From contig NZ_AP021874.1 of NCBI RefSeq assembly GCF_009688945.1, positions 5,890,001-5,954,000 on the forward strand: a stretch of 64,000 nt of DNA, given 5' to 3'. The position numbers were made by a program, and so were the translations under genes. Each line of letters opens with the position of its first letter. Positions within the stretch are counted from its first letter, which is position 1. This document shows, piece after piece, positions 7,780-17,814 of the stretch. The notes below the pieces were generated by a model. It did not search any database, was not told the origin of the DNA, and was given only the letters and a program-made list of their open reading frames with translations. The stretch is from Desulfosarcina alkanivorans (GTDB taxonomy: Bacteria; Desulfobacterota; Desulfobacteria; Desulfobacterales; Desulfosarcinaceae).

Positions 7780-10700
7780 ATGAAGCTTGTCGATTTATCC
7801 ATAAAAAAGCCGGTAACGGTGACCGTCGGGGCGATTCTGCTGCTGCTCTTCGGCTTCCTGGCATTGCTGCGCATTCCCATCCAGCTGACGCCCAACGTGG
7901 ACCTGCCGGAAGTCTCCATCCAGACCACCTGGACGGGCGCCAGCCCGGAGGAGGTGGAACGGGAGATCACCGACGTCCAGGAAAAAGAGCTCAAAAGTCT
8001 GAACGGGCTGACCGAGATCAAGAGCGAAAGCCAGGACGGACTGAGCTACATCAGCCTGGAGTTTGAAATCGGCACGAACATCGACGAGGCCCTGCTGCGC
8101 GTCTCCAACAAGATGGAGCAGGTCAAAAGCTATCCGGACAATGTGGACCGGCCTATCATAAAGGCCGGGGGGCGTTTCGAAAAGGCCATCGCCTGGCTGG
8201 TGCTCATGGCTGAAGACGGATACCGGGGCAACCTGGAAGAGGAATACGACTTCCTCGACGAGGAGGTCCAGCCCTGGCTGGAGCGGCTTCCCGGCATCTC
8301 TTCCATCGATATCCACGGCGGCAAACAGCGCGAGCTGCAGGTGGTGGTGGACGTGGAGGCCATGGCTGCCCGGGGCATCACCGTGCCGGACCTGATTCAC
8401 GCGCTGGGCGTGGAGAACAAAACCATCAGCGCCGGCGATTTCGACGAGGGCAAGCGCCGCTATATCGTCCGCACCGTGGGCGAGTACCAGAGCCCCGAAG
8501 ACGTGGCCAACGTGATCATCCGGCGGGTGGCGGGCATTCCCGTGGCCGTCAAGGATGTGGCCGCGACGCGCCTGGGCCACGAGACGCCCGCCGTGGTGGT
8601 ACGCCATGACGGCGTGCCCACCATCGTCATGAGCGCCGTCCGGGAGCCGGGCACCAATGTGCTGCTGGTCATGGACCGCCTCAAAACCGCCCTGGCCGAA
8701 CTCAACGCCGGCGTCCTCAAGGACCGGCATCTTTTCATCGAGCAGGTCTACGACGAGACCACCTACATCTACGACGCCATCAACCTGGTGAAGAAAAACC
8801 TGATGGTGGGGGCCCTGCTTGCCGTCACCGTGCTGATGCTTTTTCTGCGCAACATCGCCGGTACGATCGTGGTTTCCGCCGCCATTCCCGTCAGCGTGGT
8901 GGGCACCTTCCTCTTCATGACCCTGGCCGGCCGCAACATCAACGTGGTCAGCCTGGCGGGCCTCAGTTTTGCCGTGGGCATGGTGGTGGACAACTCCATC
9001 GTGGTCTTCGAGAATATCTTCCGCCACCGGGAGATGGGCAAGGACCGCATCCGGGCGGCCTACGACGGCACCACCGAGGTGTGGGGGGCGGTGCTGGCCA
9101 GCACCCTGACCACGGTGGCGGTGTTTCTGCCCATCGTCTTCGTGGAGGAGGAGGCCGGCCAGCTCTTCCGCGACATCGCCATCGCCATTTCCAGTGCCGT
9201 GGCCCTGAGCCTGCTGATCTCCATCACCGGCATTCCCACCCTGTGCGCCCTGATCCTGGGCCGGGTGGAGAAGAAAACCCAAAAAAGGCGCAGCCGTCTG
9301 TTCTCGGCCACCCGGGCGGCCGGCGGGATTGTGTCGGCCCTGGCCGGCTTCGTGGACTGGATGTGCGCCCGGGTGTGGACGCGCGTGGTCGTCGCCGTTT
9401 TCCTGGTCGCCCTGGCCGTGGTGATGATCGTCAACCTGATCCCCAAAACCGAATACCTGCCCACGGGCAACCGGGAACTGCTCTTCGGCATCCTCATCCC
9501 CCCGCCGGGATACAATACCGGTGAATTCGACGCCATCGCCCGGAGTGTGGAAGCGGACATTCTGCCCCTGGTCGACCTGGACGGTGTCAGCGAAGCGGCC
9601 GAGCGGCTGGGGCTGCCCACGGTGAAGAACTTCTTCTACGTGGCCTTTCGCCAGCAGATTTTCATGGGGGTGGTGTCCCGGGACGCTGCGCGCACGGCCG
9701 AACTGATCCCCCACGTGTACCGCTCCCTGGGCAAAGTCCCCGGCATGATTCCCATCGTCTACCAGGCCGGCCTGTTCACCCGGGGGCTGGGCAGCGGGCG
9801 GTCCATCGACGTGGACATCAAGGGGCCGGACCTGACGCGCCTGATCGATATGGGCCGGCAGGCCTTCGGCATGACGGCGGGCGCCATTCCCGGTGCCCAG
9901 ATCCGCCCCATCCCGGGCCTGGACCTGGGAAACCCGGAGCTGCGGATCACCCCCAACCGGGACCGGCTCACCCGGCTGGGCATCAGCTCCACCGACCTGG
10001 GCGTCACCCTTGACGCCCTGGTGGGCGGCGCCAAGGCCGGCACCTATCGCCTCTACGGCGACGAGATCGATCTGGTGGTCAAGAGCCGCGAGGAGCGGTT
10101 GAAGCGCATCCAGGACGTGGAAGCCTTTCCCGTGGCCTCGCCGCTGGGCGGCAAGGTGCTGCTGGGGTCGGTGGCCGATGTCCGGCTGACCGAGGGACCC
10201 ACCCAGATCAACCACATCGATACCCAGCGGGCCATCACCATCCAGGTGAACCCCCCGGCCGACATCTCCCTCGAGGCGGCCATGGAAACCGTTGACCGGC
10301 AGGTCCTCACCCCCATCAAGGCCCGGGAGAACCTGGGCAGTTTTTACCGCATCGACCTGGGCGGCACGGCGGATCAGCTCACCCGCACCCGCGACGCCCT
10401 GATCTGGAACCTGATCCTGGCCGTGGCCATCTGCTACCTGCTCATGAGCGCCCTGTTCGAGAACTTCCTGTATCCCCTGATCATCCTCTTCAGCGTTCCC
10501 CTGGCGGCGGCGGGCGGATTTTTAGGGATCTCCCTGGTCAACCGTTTCATCGCGCCCCAGCCCCTGGATATTCTCACCATGCTGGGATTTGTCATCCTGG
10601 TGGGCATCGTGGTCAACAACGCCATCCTGATCGTCCACCAGAGCCTCAACAACATCCGGGAGCACGCCATGGTGCCGCGGCAGGCCATCGTGGAATCGGT

Positions 10701-10938
10701 GCGTTCGCGCATCCGGCCCATATACATGAGCAGCATCACCACGGTGTTCGGCATGCTGCCCCTGGTGCTCTTCCCCGGCGCCGGCTCCGAGTTCTACCGG
10801 GGACTGGGCGGCGTGGTGGTGGGCGGCCTGCTGATTTCCACCGTGTTCACCATCTTTCTCATACCGGCCATTCTGAGCCTGACCATGGACACGCTGGCGG
10901 CGATGAAACGACTCCTGAAAAAAACCGAAACCGTATAA
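7780..10938 (+). CDS. RND-family efflux permease (AcrB-like)
   Basis: This 1052-residue inner-membrane proton-driven pump has the expected duplicated plan: TM1 near residues 10-28, a large periplasmic loop with the pore and docking domains, TM2-6 about 330-480, TM7 near 530, a second large loop, and TM8-12 about 865-1035. The TM4 segment FAVGMVVDNSIVVFENIFRH carries the conserved acidic residue of the proton relay (a single Asp, as in many VDN-type homologues). Motifs FVEEEAGQLFRDIAIAI and LGFVILVGIVVNNAILIVH are typical. Length is normal. It follows its adaptor in one operon; no outer-membrane factor is encoded nearby. Substrate class (drug, lipid or metal) cannot be read from sequence. Confidence 0.93.
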   Translation: MKLVDLSIKKPVTVTVGAILLLLFGFLALLRIPIQLTPNVDLPEVSIQTTWTGASPEEVEREITDVQEKELKSLNGLTEIKSESQDGLSYISLEFEIGTNIDEALLRVSNKMEQVKSYPDNVDRPIIKAGGRFEKAIAWLVLMAEDGYRGNLEEEYDFLDEEVQPWLERLPGISSIDIHGGKQRELQVVVDVEAMAARGITVPDLIHALGVENKTISAGDFDEGKRRYIVRTVGEYQSPEDVANVIIRRVAGIPVAVKDVAATRLGHETPAVVVRHDGVPTIVMSAVREPGTNVLLVMDRLKTALAELNAGVLKDRHLFIEQVYDETTYIYDAINLVKKNLMVGALLAVTVLMLFLRNIAGTIVVSAAIPVSVVGTFLFMTLAGRNINVVSLAGLSFAVGMVVDNSIVVFENIFRHREMGKDRIRAAYDGTTEVWGAVLASTLTTVAVFLPIVFVEEEAGQLFRDIAIAISSAVALSLLISITGIPTLCALILGRVEKKTQKRRSRLFSATRAAGGIVSALAGFVDWMCARVWTRVVVAVFLVALAVVMIVNLIPKTEYLPTGNRELLFGILIPPPGYNTGEFDAIARSVEADILPLVDLDGVSEAAERLGLPTVKNFFYVAFRQQIFMGVVSRDAARTAELIPHVYRSLGKVPGMIPIVYQAGLFTRGLGSGRSIDVDIKGPDLTRLIDMGRQAFGMTAGAIPGAQIRPIPGLDLGNPELRITPNRDRLTRLGISSTDLGVTLDALVGGAKAGTYRLYGDEIDLVVKSREERLKRIQDVEAFPVASPLGGKVLLGSVADVRLTEGPTQINHIDTQRAITIQVNPPADISLEAAMETVDRQVLTPIKARENLGSFYRIDLGGTADQLTRTRDALIWNLILAVAICYLLMSALFENFLYPLIILFSVPLAAAGGFLGISLVNRFIAPQPLDILTMLGFVILVGIVVNNAILIVHQSLNNIREHAMVPRQAIVESVRSRIRPIYMSSITTVFGMLPLVLFPGAGSEFYRGLGGVVVGGLLISTVFTIFLIPAILSLTMDTLAAMKRLLKKTETV

Positions 10939-10966
10939 ACCGAGATTTTTTGCGAGCATATCATTA

Positions 10967-12940
10967 ATGAATACACCTGACCCTCATCAGCCGGCCATTC
11001 TGGCCCCGGCGGGAAACCGCGCCTCGTTCCTGGCGGCACTGGCGGCCGGCGCCGACGCCATCTACTGCGGCCTTAAATCCATGTCCGCGCGCATGGAGGC
11101 CAAGAATTTCTCACTTGAGGAGCTGGCCCAGCTGGTGGGCCTGGCCCATGATCGGGGGGTGAAGGTCTACGTCACCCTCAACGTCCTGCTCAAACCCGAC
11201 GAACTGGATCGGACCGGCCGGTTGATCGACGACCTGCAGCGCCACGTTCACCCGGACGCCCTGATCGTCCAGGACCTGGGTGTCGTCGCCCTGGCCCGCC
11301 AGGCGGGATTCGGCGGAGAAATCCACCTCTCCACCCTGGCCAATGTCAGTTTCCCCCGGGCCCTGGGGTATATCGCCCGGAAACTGGCCGCCGATCGGGT
11401 CGTGGTTCCCCGGGAACTGTCCATCGATGAGATCAGGGCCATGGCCGATGCCTGCCCCAAGGCCATGGGACTGGAGGCATTCATCCACGGGGCGCTGTGC
11501 TACGGGGTCTCCGGGCGCTGCTACTGGAGCAGCTACATGGGGGGACGGAGCGGTCTGCGCGGGCGCTGCGTACAGCCCTGCCGCCGCCACTACCGCCAGG
11601 GGGGCAGGGCCGCGCGGGCCTTTTCCTGCCAGGATTTCTCCGTGGACGTGCTGGTCAAGATCCTGGGCCAGGTCAAAAAAGTACTGGCCTGGAAGATCGA
11701 GGGCCGCAAAAAGGGGCCCCACTATGTCTACTACACCGTGACCGCCTACCAGATGCTCAGGGACCGGGGCAGCGATGCCCGGATGAAACGCGACGCCCTG
11801 GGCCTGCTGGGCCAGAGCCTGGGGCGGGAGGCCACCCACTACCGGTTTTTGCCCCAGCGGCCCCAACAGCCCATCGACACCCGGCGGCAGACCGCCTCGG
11901 GCCTGTTCATGGGAAAGGTACAGGGACCGGCCAAAAATCCCTGGGTGGTGGTCCGCCAGCCCCTGCTGCCCGGAGATGTCCTGCGGGTCGGCTACGAGGA
12001 CGAGGCCGGGCACGCCATCTGCCGGGTGACCCGCCATGTGCCCAAAAAGGGGCGCTACCCGCTGAATCTGGGCGGCAGAAAAACACCCGCGCCCGGTGCG
12101 CCGGTATTCCTTACCGACCGCCGGGAAAAGGCCCTGGAAAAGATGATGGCCGACGTGGAGGCTCATGCCGCGCCCCAGGAGCCGATCGTCCCCTCGCGTT
12201 TCACGGCCGAACTGCCCCGGCGGTCAGACGTCAAATCCCGGCGCCCCGTGGAGGTCCGCGTGAGCCGGATGCCGTCCCGGGGTTCGGGTCGACACCCGGC
12301 GGGCATGTGGCTCTCTGAAACGGCGGCGGCGAATGTCGGCCGGTCGGCGGCCACCAGCCTGTGGATCTGGCTGCCGCCGGTGGTCTGGCCGGACGATGAA
12401 GCCCGGGTGGCCGGCCTGCTGCGGCAGTGCCTTGAAAGCGGCGCCCGCCAGTTTGTGCTCAACATGCCCTGGCAGATGGCCCTGTTCCATCGCCCCGAGG
12501 GACTGAACCTGTGGGCCGGGCCGTTCTGCAATGCCGCCAATGCCCTTTGCCTGGAGACGTTCAAGACCCTGGGTTTTGCCGGTGCCTTCGTCAGCCCCGA
12601 ACTGGGAGAACCGGACCTTCTCAGCCTGTGCCGCCAGAGCCCGCTGCCCCTGGGGATCGTGCTCTCCGGCCACTGGCCCCTGTGCATCTCCCGGACCCTG
12701 GCCGAAGACGTGCGGCTGCGCGCGCCCTTCGAAAGCCCCCGGGGCGAGCAGGCCTGGGCGGACCGGTTTGGCCCGGACTACTGGATTTTCCCCAACTGGC
12801 GGCTGGACATCACCGAAAAACGGACCCTTCTCCAGCAGGCCGGGGTGCAGATGTTCGCCCACCTGGACGAGACGGTACCAAAGGCGGTGACCCTCAAGAA
12901 GCGGCCGGGGCTGTGGAACTGGAAGATCGGATTGAAGTGA
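10967..12940 (+). CDS. U32 family peptidase / RlhA-like protein
   Basis: This 657-residue protein belongs to the U32 collagenase-like family. The signature is clear near residues 165-190: EAFIHGALCYGVSGRCYWSS, followed by GLRGRCVQPCRR, which supplies Cys residues that hold an iron-sulfur cluster in characterised members. The N-terminus (PAILAPAGNRASFLAALAAGADAIYCG) forms the TIM-barrel start. A long C-terminal half carries the extra domain found in RlhA/YhbU-type proteins. Known relatives work in rRNA or tRNA hydroxylation rather than proteolysis, so the peptidase name may mislead. It lies 28 bases after the RND permease, perhaps cotranscribed, with no clear functional link. Confidence 0.85.
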   Translation: MNTPDPHQPAILAPAGNRASFLAALAAGADAIYCGLKSMSARMEAKNFSLEELAQLVGLAHDRGVKVYVTLNVLLKPDELDRTGRLIDDLQRHVHPDALIVQDLGVVALARQAGFGGEIHLSTLANVSFPRALGYIARKLAADRVVVPRELSIDEIRAMADACPKAMGLEAFIHGALCYGVSGRCYWSSYMGGRSGLRGRCVQPCRRHYRQGGRAARAFSCQDFSVDVLVKILGQVKKVLAWKIEGRKKGPHYVYYTVTAYQMLRDRGSDARMKRDALGLLGQSLGREATHYRFLPQRPQQPIDTRRQTASGLFMGKVQGPAKNPWVVVRQPLLPGDVLRVGYEDEAGHAICRVTRHVPKKGRYPLNLGGRKTPAPGAPVFLTDRREKALEKMMADVEAHAAPQEPIVPSRFTAELPRRSDVKSRRPVEVRVSRMPSRGSGRHPAGMWLSETAAANVGRSAATSLWIWLPPVVWPDDEARVAGLLRQCLESGARQFVLNMPWQMALFHRPEGLNLWAGPFCNAANALCLETFKTLGFAGAFVSPELGEPDLLSLCRQSPLPLGIVLSGHWPLCISRTLAEDVRLRAPFESPRGEQAWADRFGPDYWIFPNWRLDITEKRTLLQQAGVQMFAHLDETVPKAVTLKKRPGLWNWKIGLK

Positions 12941-12987
12941 GCAGGGGGCTGAAGTTCCGGGCTCCGGGTTCTGCGTCTGGGTTTCCG

Positions 12988-13003
12988 GGTTTTCGGACCT
13001 CCG
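12988..13003 (+). repeat. Dispersed 16-base intergenic motif, copy
   Basis: GGTTTTCGGACCTCCG lies between the convergent U32 and TPR genes. It is identical to 7733-7748 and nearly identical to 22384-22400, which has one extra G. CGGACCTCCG is a small inverted repeat followed by TTTT here, so it might act as a weak terminator. Confidence 0.5.
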
Positions 13004-13006
13004 TTT

Positions 13007-14248
13007 TCAGGCCGACCCGGAAAAGCCGGTGTACGTGTCGCCATCCTCGTCCATGGCTACACCGCAGGCGTCCTCTCCGTCAAACTGGAAGCTGATATGA
13101 GAGGGGTCGATGGTGCCGTCGGCCGTTTCGTTCTGGCGAATGGTGAATCCCACCGTCGCGGTCTGTGCGTCGGCGTCATACAGCACATAGTCCGGGTAGG
13201 TATCGAGCGTTATTTCGGTGGACGGGATCCGGTCGCCGAAATTGTATGTCTCGGCAAGGTTGCTGCTGGAGGCCCTTGAAATCTTCCAGTTGAACCGGTT
13301 TTCAACCGATGACGCGTCCATTTCCTTGGAAAACTGGAACGCCATGGTCATGCCCAGTTCGGCGCCGGCGTTTTCCAGGTACGTATCGATGGCCGCCACG
13401 GGATACCCGGAAGACGCTTTGTAGGGGAAGGCGTCGGTTGCGTAGGCAAAGGCAATCCGCGGCGCCTCGACTTCGTCGATGTAGGATTCCAGCGTCGAGG
13501 CCAGGCTTTCATCGACCTCCTCCAGTTCCTCCTGCACCACCCTGGCCAATTCGATTTCGTCCATATCTGCATAGGCGTATCCGATCTCCGCATAGGCATC
13601 TAAAAAGGTCGGGTCGGTCTCCACGGCCATCGTAAAGTGCTCGATGGCTTTCTCGAATTGGCCGTCCCGGGCATACATCTTGCCAAGGCCGTAATCACCG
13701 GCATAACTGTCCGGCGCCAAACGCTTTACCTCATTGAACTGGTTCCCGGCTTCACTGAAGTTGTCGATTTTCACCAACGCCTCACCATAGGCGTACCGGT
13801 TTTCAACACTGGGATTGATGTTTACCGCCGCGCCATAGGCTGCGGCCGATTCTTCATACCGTTCCTCCGAATAATAGAGCTGTCCCAGCGCGGTTCGGAG
13901 TTCGTCGTCATCGGGATTTCTCAGGATGGCATTCTGGTAGGTTTCAATGGCCTTGTCCGTCTTTTCCAGCTGCAGGTAGGTCTGCACCAGGTACTGCGCG
14001 GTCTGGGTCCCGAGTTCCGAATTCGGGGCGATACCGATCGCCGCTTCAAAGGCGACCGCCGCCTCGGCATAATTCTCGTTCTGATACTGGTCGATGCCGT
14101 TTTCCAGGAACTGGTTGGAAAGGCTGTCGAGGCCGTTTTGCCCGTTGGCAAGGACCGAAAAAATATCCTGTGCACTTTTTTCGTCCAGCACACTCGACGC
14201 GGGTTGATAAGACAGTGAATTTACCAATACGGTTTCAATGCCGCTCAT
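13007..14248 (-). CDS. TPR-repeat protein with C-terminal Ig-like domain
   Basis: The ATG at 14248 follows GAGGCGG and gives 413 residues. Residues about 40-260 hold five or six tetratricopeptide repeats (for example YQNENYAEAAVAFEAAIGIAPN, AIETYQNAILRNPDD, YAYGEALVKIDNFSEAGNQF, AIEHFTMAVETDPTF), usually a protein-protein scaffold. The C-terminal 150 residues are beta-rich and resemble a bacterial Ig-like domain of the SbsA type (GMTMAFQFSKEMDASSV, TVGFTIRQNETADGTI), ending FSGSA. There is no signal peptide or membrane segment, so it may be cytoplasmic or exported by another route. The gene is convergent with the U32 gene. Function unknown. Confidence 0.75.
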   Translation of the reverse strand: MSGIETVLVNSLSYQPASSVLDEKSAQDIFSVLANGQNGLDSLSNQFLENGIDQYQNENYAEAAVAFEAAIGIAPNSELGTQTAQYLVQTYLQLEKTDKAIETYQNAILRNPDDDELRTALGQLYYSEERYEESAAAYGAAVNINPSVENRYAYGEALVKIDNFSEAGNQFNEVKRLAPDSYAGDYGLGKMYARDGQFEKAIEHFTMAVETDPTFLDAYAEIGYAYADMDEIELARVVQEELEEVDESLASTLESYIDEVEAPRIAFAYATDAFPYKASSGYPVAAIDTYLENAGAELGMTMAFQFSKEMDASSVENRFNWKISRASSSNLAETYNFGDRIPSTEITLDTYPDYVLYDADAQTATVGFTIRQNETADGTIDPSHISFQFDGEDACGVAMDEDGDTYTGFSGSA

Positions 14249-14633
14249 TTTTCCGCCTCCTCGACTTTCGATAATCACATCTGGCCCGGGTCGGGCCTGG
14301 GCCGTTAAAAATGGTCTCCAACCCGGTTATCGCCAGGTATATCAAGGGCTTTATTGGAAACGTGTTACAGTCGGGTAACAGTTTGTAACGCCGTTTTTTC
14401 GATGGGTTCTAAATTCAGGCCGATTGTGGTAGAAGAACAGCTGACCTGCGGCGGGTGATTGAAAAATAACTGCGTCCGGTCAGTCCGGGCAAGCCGCCGC
14501 CGCAACCAGCTGGGCTCCCGTACCGATATGCGTGATCCGTCTGATTCCGACCTGACCTGCCTGCAGACCGCTGATTGTCGTCATCCGCAAGACGGTTTCG
14601 ACAGGGGATGAAAAAATCCAATCGAGGTGTCTT
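14249..14633. other. Intergenic region between divergent TPR and yjbQ genes
   Basis: About 385 bases. Near 14362-14390 the words GTTACA, GGTAAC and TGTAAC form a small cluster of inverted half-sites that could bind a regulator of the TPR gene. No RNA motif or gene was recognised in the rest. Confidence 0.3.
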
Positions 14634-15062
14634 ATGCAATCCGCCGTATTTCATTTCGCGACCTTGGACATCGACCTGCAGGTCGGTCCGGACATCCGGG
14701 ACATCACCGATGACATCAACCGCATCATCGGCCGGTCGGGCATTGAAAATGGCCAGGCCTGCGCCAGTATGGTCGGCTCCACCGGATCGCTGACCACCAT
14801 CGAGTTCGAACCCGGCGTGGTCCAGGACCTCAAAGATGCCATCAGCCGGCTGGCGCCGCCGGACCTGGCCTACGCCCACGAACTGGCCTGGCACGACGGC
14901 AACGGCCACAGCCACGTTCAGGCCGCCCTGATGGGGCCGTCCGTTGCCCTGCCCATCCGCCGCGGCCGGCTGCGGCTGGGGACCTGGCAGCAGGTGGTGG
15001 CCGTCAACCACGACAACCGGTCCCGCCGGCGAACCGTCGAGGTCACCCTGTCGGGAGTCTGA
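14634..15062 (+). CDS. YjbQ / UPF0047 family protein
   Basis: This 142-residue protein matches the UPF0047 (YjbQ) fold: an opening strand FHFATLDIDLQ, the helix DITDDINRIIGRSGI, TTIEFEPGVVQDLKDAI, the metal-site region ELAWHDGNGHSHVQAALMGPS, and the closing LRLGTWQQVVAVNHDNRSRRRTVEVTLSG. Family members have been credited with weak thiamine-phosphate synthase activity, but the physiological role is not established. A GAGGTG ribosome site precedes the ATG. Its stop lies 8 bases before the likely comEC start, so the two are probably cotranscribed. Confidence 0.88.
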   Translation: MQSAVFHFATLDIDLQVGPDIRDITDDINRIIGRSGIENGQACASMVGSTGSLTTIEFEPGVVQDLKDAISRLAPPDLAYAHELAWHDGNGHSHVQAALMGPSVALPIRRGRLRLGTWQQVVAVNHDNRSRRRTVEVTLSGV

Positions 15063-15069
15063 TGCGCTG

Positions 15070-17559
15070 GTGATTCCACTCGCAGCCATTCCCGCTTCAG
15101 TTTATTACCGACCGGCCGTCCCCCTGACCCTGTCGCTGATGGCCGGCATCGTCCTGGGCCGGTACCTGCCCGGCATCGCCCTGCCGGTCCTGGCGACCGT
15201 TCTGGCGGCCGCCGCCTGGCTGACCGTCCGCCTGAGGCGGGCACAGCCGGCGCGGTGGTCCCCGCTGCTGGCCGCCCTGGCTGCCGGATACCTGGCCATG
15301 GTGCCATGGGCGTCCCCCCGGTCCGGCCCCGATCACCTTGCCGGCTACCTCGATACCGGATACTGGCGCGTCCACGGCGTCGTGGCCGATTCGCCCGTCG
15401 TCCGTTTCGGCCGGACCCGGGCCGTCCTGGACGTTACCACTCTCGCCCGTGACGATCGTTCCCATGCGGTCCGGGGGCGGATCCGGCTGACGGTCACGGG
15501 GGAGGCGGCCCTGGCGCCGGGTGACCGGCTGATCTTCCCGGCCAGGATCCGATCCTTCCGCAATTTCCGGAACCCGGGCGGCTTCGATTATCGGCGGCAC
15601 ATGGCCTACCGGGGCATTCACGGCAGCGCCTGGGTGCCGCTGGAAAAACTCCGGCGCAACGGAAGCGACGCGCGGGCACCGGCTGACCGGCTGGTCCATG
15701 CCGCCCGCGGGCGCCTCGGGCAAATGATCGATTCGGCCGCCGGCGACTCCCATGCAGACGAGAAGGCCGTGCTCAAGGCCCTTGTCTTCGGTGACCGGTC
15801 CGGAATCGACGAAGGGCTGCGGGAACGCTTCAACCGGGCCGGTGTGGGTCACCTGCTGGCCATCTCCGGGCTGCACGTGGGCATCGTAGCCACCCTGGCC
15901 TTCGGTGGCTGGCGCTGGCTTTTTTCTTTTTTCCCACCCCTGCTGTGGCGGGGCTGGGGCCGGCCGTGGGCGGCCGCCGCCACGCTGGTGCCCGTGCTGG
16001 CATACGGGATGCTGGCCGGCATGTCGCCGTCCACCCAGCGGGCCGAAATCATGGTGGCCGTTTTTCTCCTTGCAATGATCATGGGGCGGTCGCACGATAC
16101 CATCAACACCCTTGCCGTGGCAGCCCTGGCCATCCTGGTTTTCTTCCCGCCGGCCCTGTTCTCCATCTCCTTTCAGCTTTCCTTCGCCGCCGTTCTGGCC
16201 ATTGTCTACGGACTGGAGAAAATCGACCTCGGGGGGGACAAAGCGGATCGCTTCATCCATCGGATGAGAAATCGACTGACGGGCTTTTTGCTGGTATCCG
16301 CCCTGGCCATCGCCGGCACCACGCCGCTGGTGCTGTTCCATTTCAACCGGACCTCGCTGGTGGGCATTGCGGCCAACCTGATGCTCGTCCCCCTGGTGGG
16401 CTTTGTGGCCGTGCCGATAGGGCTGGTATCCGCATTCGCCGCCATTTTTTGCGAGCCCGCCGCCGCCCTGGGGTTCCGGCTGAGCGTCCAGATTCTCCGC
16501 CTGGCGTCCATGGGGCTGGATTTTTTTTCGGGCCTCTCCCTTGCCGCCGTCAAGGTGGTGACCCCCTCCCTGGTGGAGATCCTCCTGTATTACCTGGCCG
16601 GGTGGTGTCTGCTGAACCTGCGCAAAACGACCGTGGCCCGGTGGGTGCTGGCGGCAGCGCTGGTCATGGCTCTGGGCGACGGGCTCTACTGGTCGTATCA
16701 ACGCTTCTGGCACCGGGATCTCAGGGTCACGGCCGTCGATGTGGGACAGGGGGGCTGCACCCTCCTGGAACTTCCGGGGGGCGGTGTGGTGCTCTATGAC
16801 GGCGGCGGTTTTTCAGACAACCGCCTCTTCGATATGGGCCGGCGGGTGGTGGCGCCGTTGCTGTGGCGCCGGAAAATCGCCACTGTCGACATTCTGGTCC
16901 TTTCCCATCCCAATGCCGATCACCTCAACGGTCTGATCTATATCGCCGACCATTTCAACGTCCGGGAACTGTGGACCAACGGCGATGCCAATACGACCCA
17001 GGGCTACGGGATGCTGATGGCGGCCTGCCGGGACAAGGGCATCGTCGTGCGGCGGGTGCATGCCGATACCGGGGATACCGTGGTCGGTCCGGTGACCTTT
17101 GCAGTACTCCATCCGGGGACGGAATTTCTCCACCCGGCGGATGGCATGACTCAGGAGGACCGCAACAACGGCTCGCTGGTCCTCAAGGCGACCCTGGGCG
17201 AGACCGCCTTCCTGCTCACCGGGGACATCGAGGCCCCCGCGGAGCGCCAGCTCGTCGAGCGGGCGGCGGGCGACCTTGCCAGTACGGTCCTTTTCGCCCC
17301 CCACCATGGCTCGCGCACATCCAGTTCTGCGGAACTGGTTGCCGCCGTGGGGCCTGACGTGGTGGTGATCAGCGCCGGCGCCGGCAACCGCTTCGGATTT
17401 CCCCATGCCGAGGTGATGGACCGCTATCGGGACGCGGGCTGCCGTGTCCTGTGCACCGGCACCCACGGTGCCGTTTACATGCGTTCGGATGGAAAAACGG
17501 TTCATGTCCGGCCGGAAACCGCATCCTGCGGGCCAGTCCTGTATTCCACTATTTTTTAA
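15070..17559 (+). CDS. comEC: ComEC/Rec2-type DNA uptake channel
   Basis: A GTG at 15070, 11 bases after GGGAG, gives 829 residues; the frame is open further upstream but overlaps yjbQ. The protein has the ComEC plan: an N-terminal membrane pair with an OB-like DUF4131 segment (about 80-190), the competence membrane domain starting HLLAISGLHVGIVATLA, ten or so hydrophobic segments to about residue 540, and a C-terminal metallo-beta-lactamase domain with VDVGQGGCTLLELP, LSHPNADHLNGL, LLTGDIEAPAE and FAPHHGSRTSSS. Relatives move single-stranded DNA across the inner membrane during transformation. No other competence gene is nearby. The MBL zinc motif reads HPNADH in place of the usual HxHxDH, as in many ComEC proteins. 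Confidence 0.9.
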   Translation: MIPLAAIPASVYYRPAVPLTLSLMAGIVLGRYLPGIALPVLATVLAAAAWLTVRLRRAQPARWSPLLAALAAGYLAMVPWASPRSGPDHLAGYLDTGYWRVHGVVADSPVVRFGRTRAVLDVTTLARDDRSHAVRGRIRLTVTGEAALAPGDRLIFPARIRSFRNFRNPGGFDYRRHMAYRGIHGSAWVPLEKLRRNGSDARAPADRLVHAARGRLGQMIDSAAGDSHADEKAVLKALVFGDRSGIDEGLRERFNRAGVGHLLAISGLHVGIVATLAFGGWRWLFSFFPPLLWRGWGRPWAAAATLVPVLAYGMLAGMSPSTQRAEIMVAVFLLAMIMGRSHDTINTLAVAALAILVFFPPALFSISFQLSFAAVLAIVYGLEKIDLGGDKADRFIHRMRNRLTGFLLVSALAIAGTTPLVLFHFNRTSLVGIAANLMLVPLVGFVAVPIGLVSAFAAIFCEPAAALGFRLSVQILRLASMGLDFFSGLSLAAVKVVTPSLVEILLYYLAGWCLLNLRKTTVARWVLAAALVMALGDGLYWSYQRFWHRDLRVTAVDVGQGGCTLLELPGGGVVLYDGGGFSDNRLFDMGRRVVAPLLWRRKIATVDILVLSHPNADHLNGLIYIADHFNVRELWTNGDANTTQGYGMLMAACRDKGIVVRRVHADTGDTVVGPVTFAVLHPGTEFLHPADGMTQEDRNNGSLVLKATLGETAFLLTGDIEAPAERQLVERAAGDLASTVLFAPHHGSRTSSSAELVAAVGPDVVVISAGAGNRFGFPHAEVMDRYRDAGCRVLCTGTHGAVYMRSDGKTVHVRPETASCGPVLYSTIF

Positions 17560-17814
17560 ATCCTCGATGCAGCGCTGCCACGCCTCCGCTCTAAAAAATC
17601 CTGCGGCCTTGATCCGGACCACACGCGACCCTTTCCGGCTGGAGATGACACCGCCAGCCAATCCCTTGTTCCGGATCCCCAATTCCCTGATTCCAGAATT
17701 CGCTTTTCAGGTTTGATTTGACAGCCGGTTTTTTCGCATATTATAAATTACCAGAAAGCTTATCTTCTGCCGACCTTGGCCGTTCCATCCATACACCGCC
17801 GAAATGAGGCCGCC

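Noticed and set aside
7795..10215. Very long minus-strand open frame opposite the RND permease
   Set aside because: It is His/Gly/Asp-rich nonsense typical of the antisense of a GC-rich gene, with no ribosome site. The plus-strand frame is a clear efflux pump.
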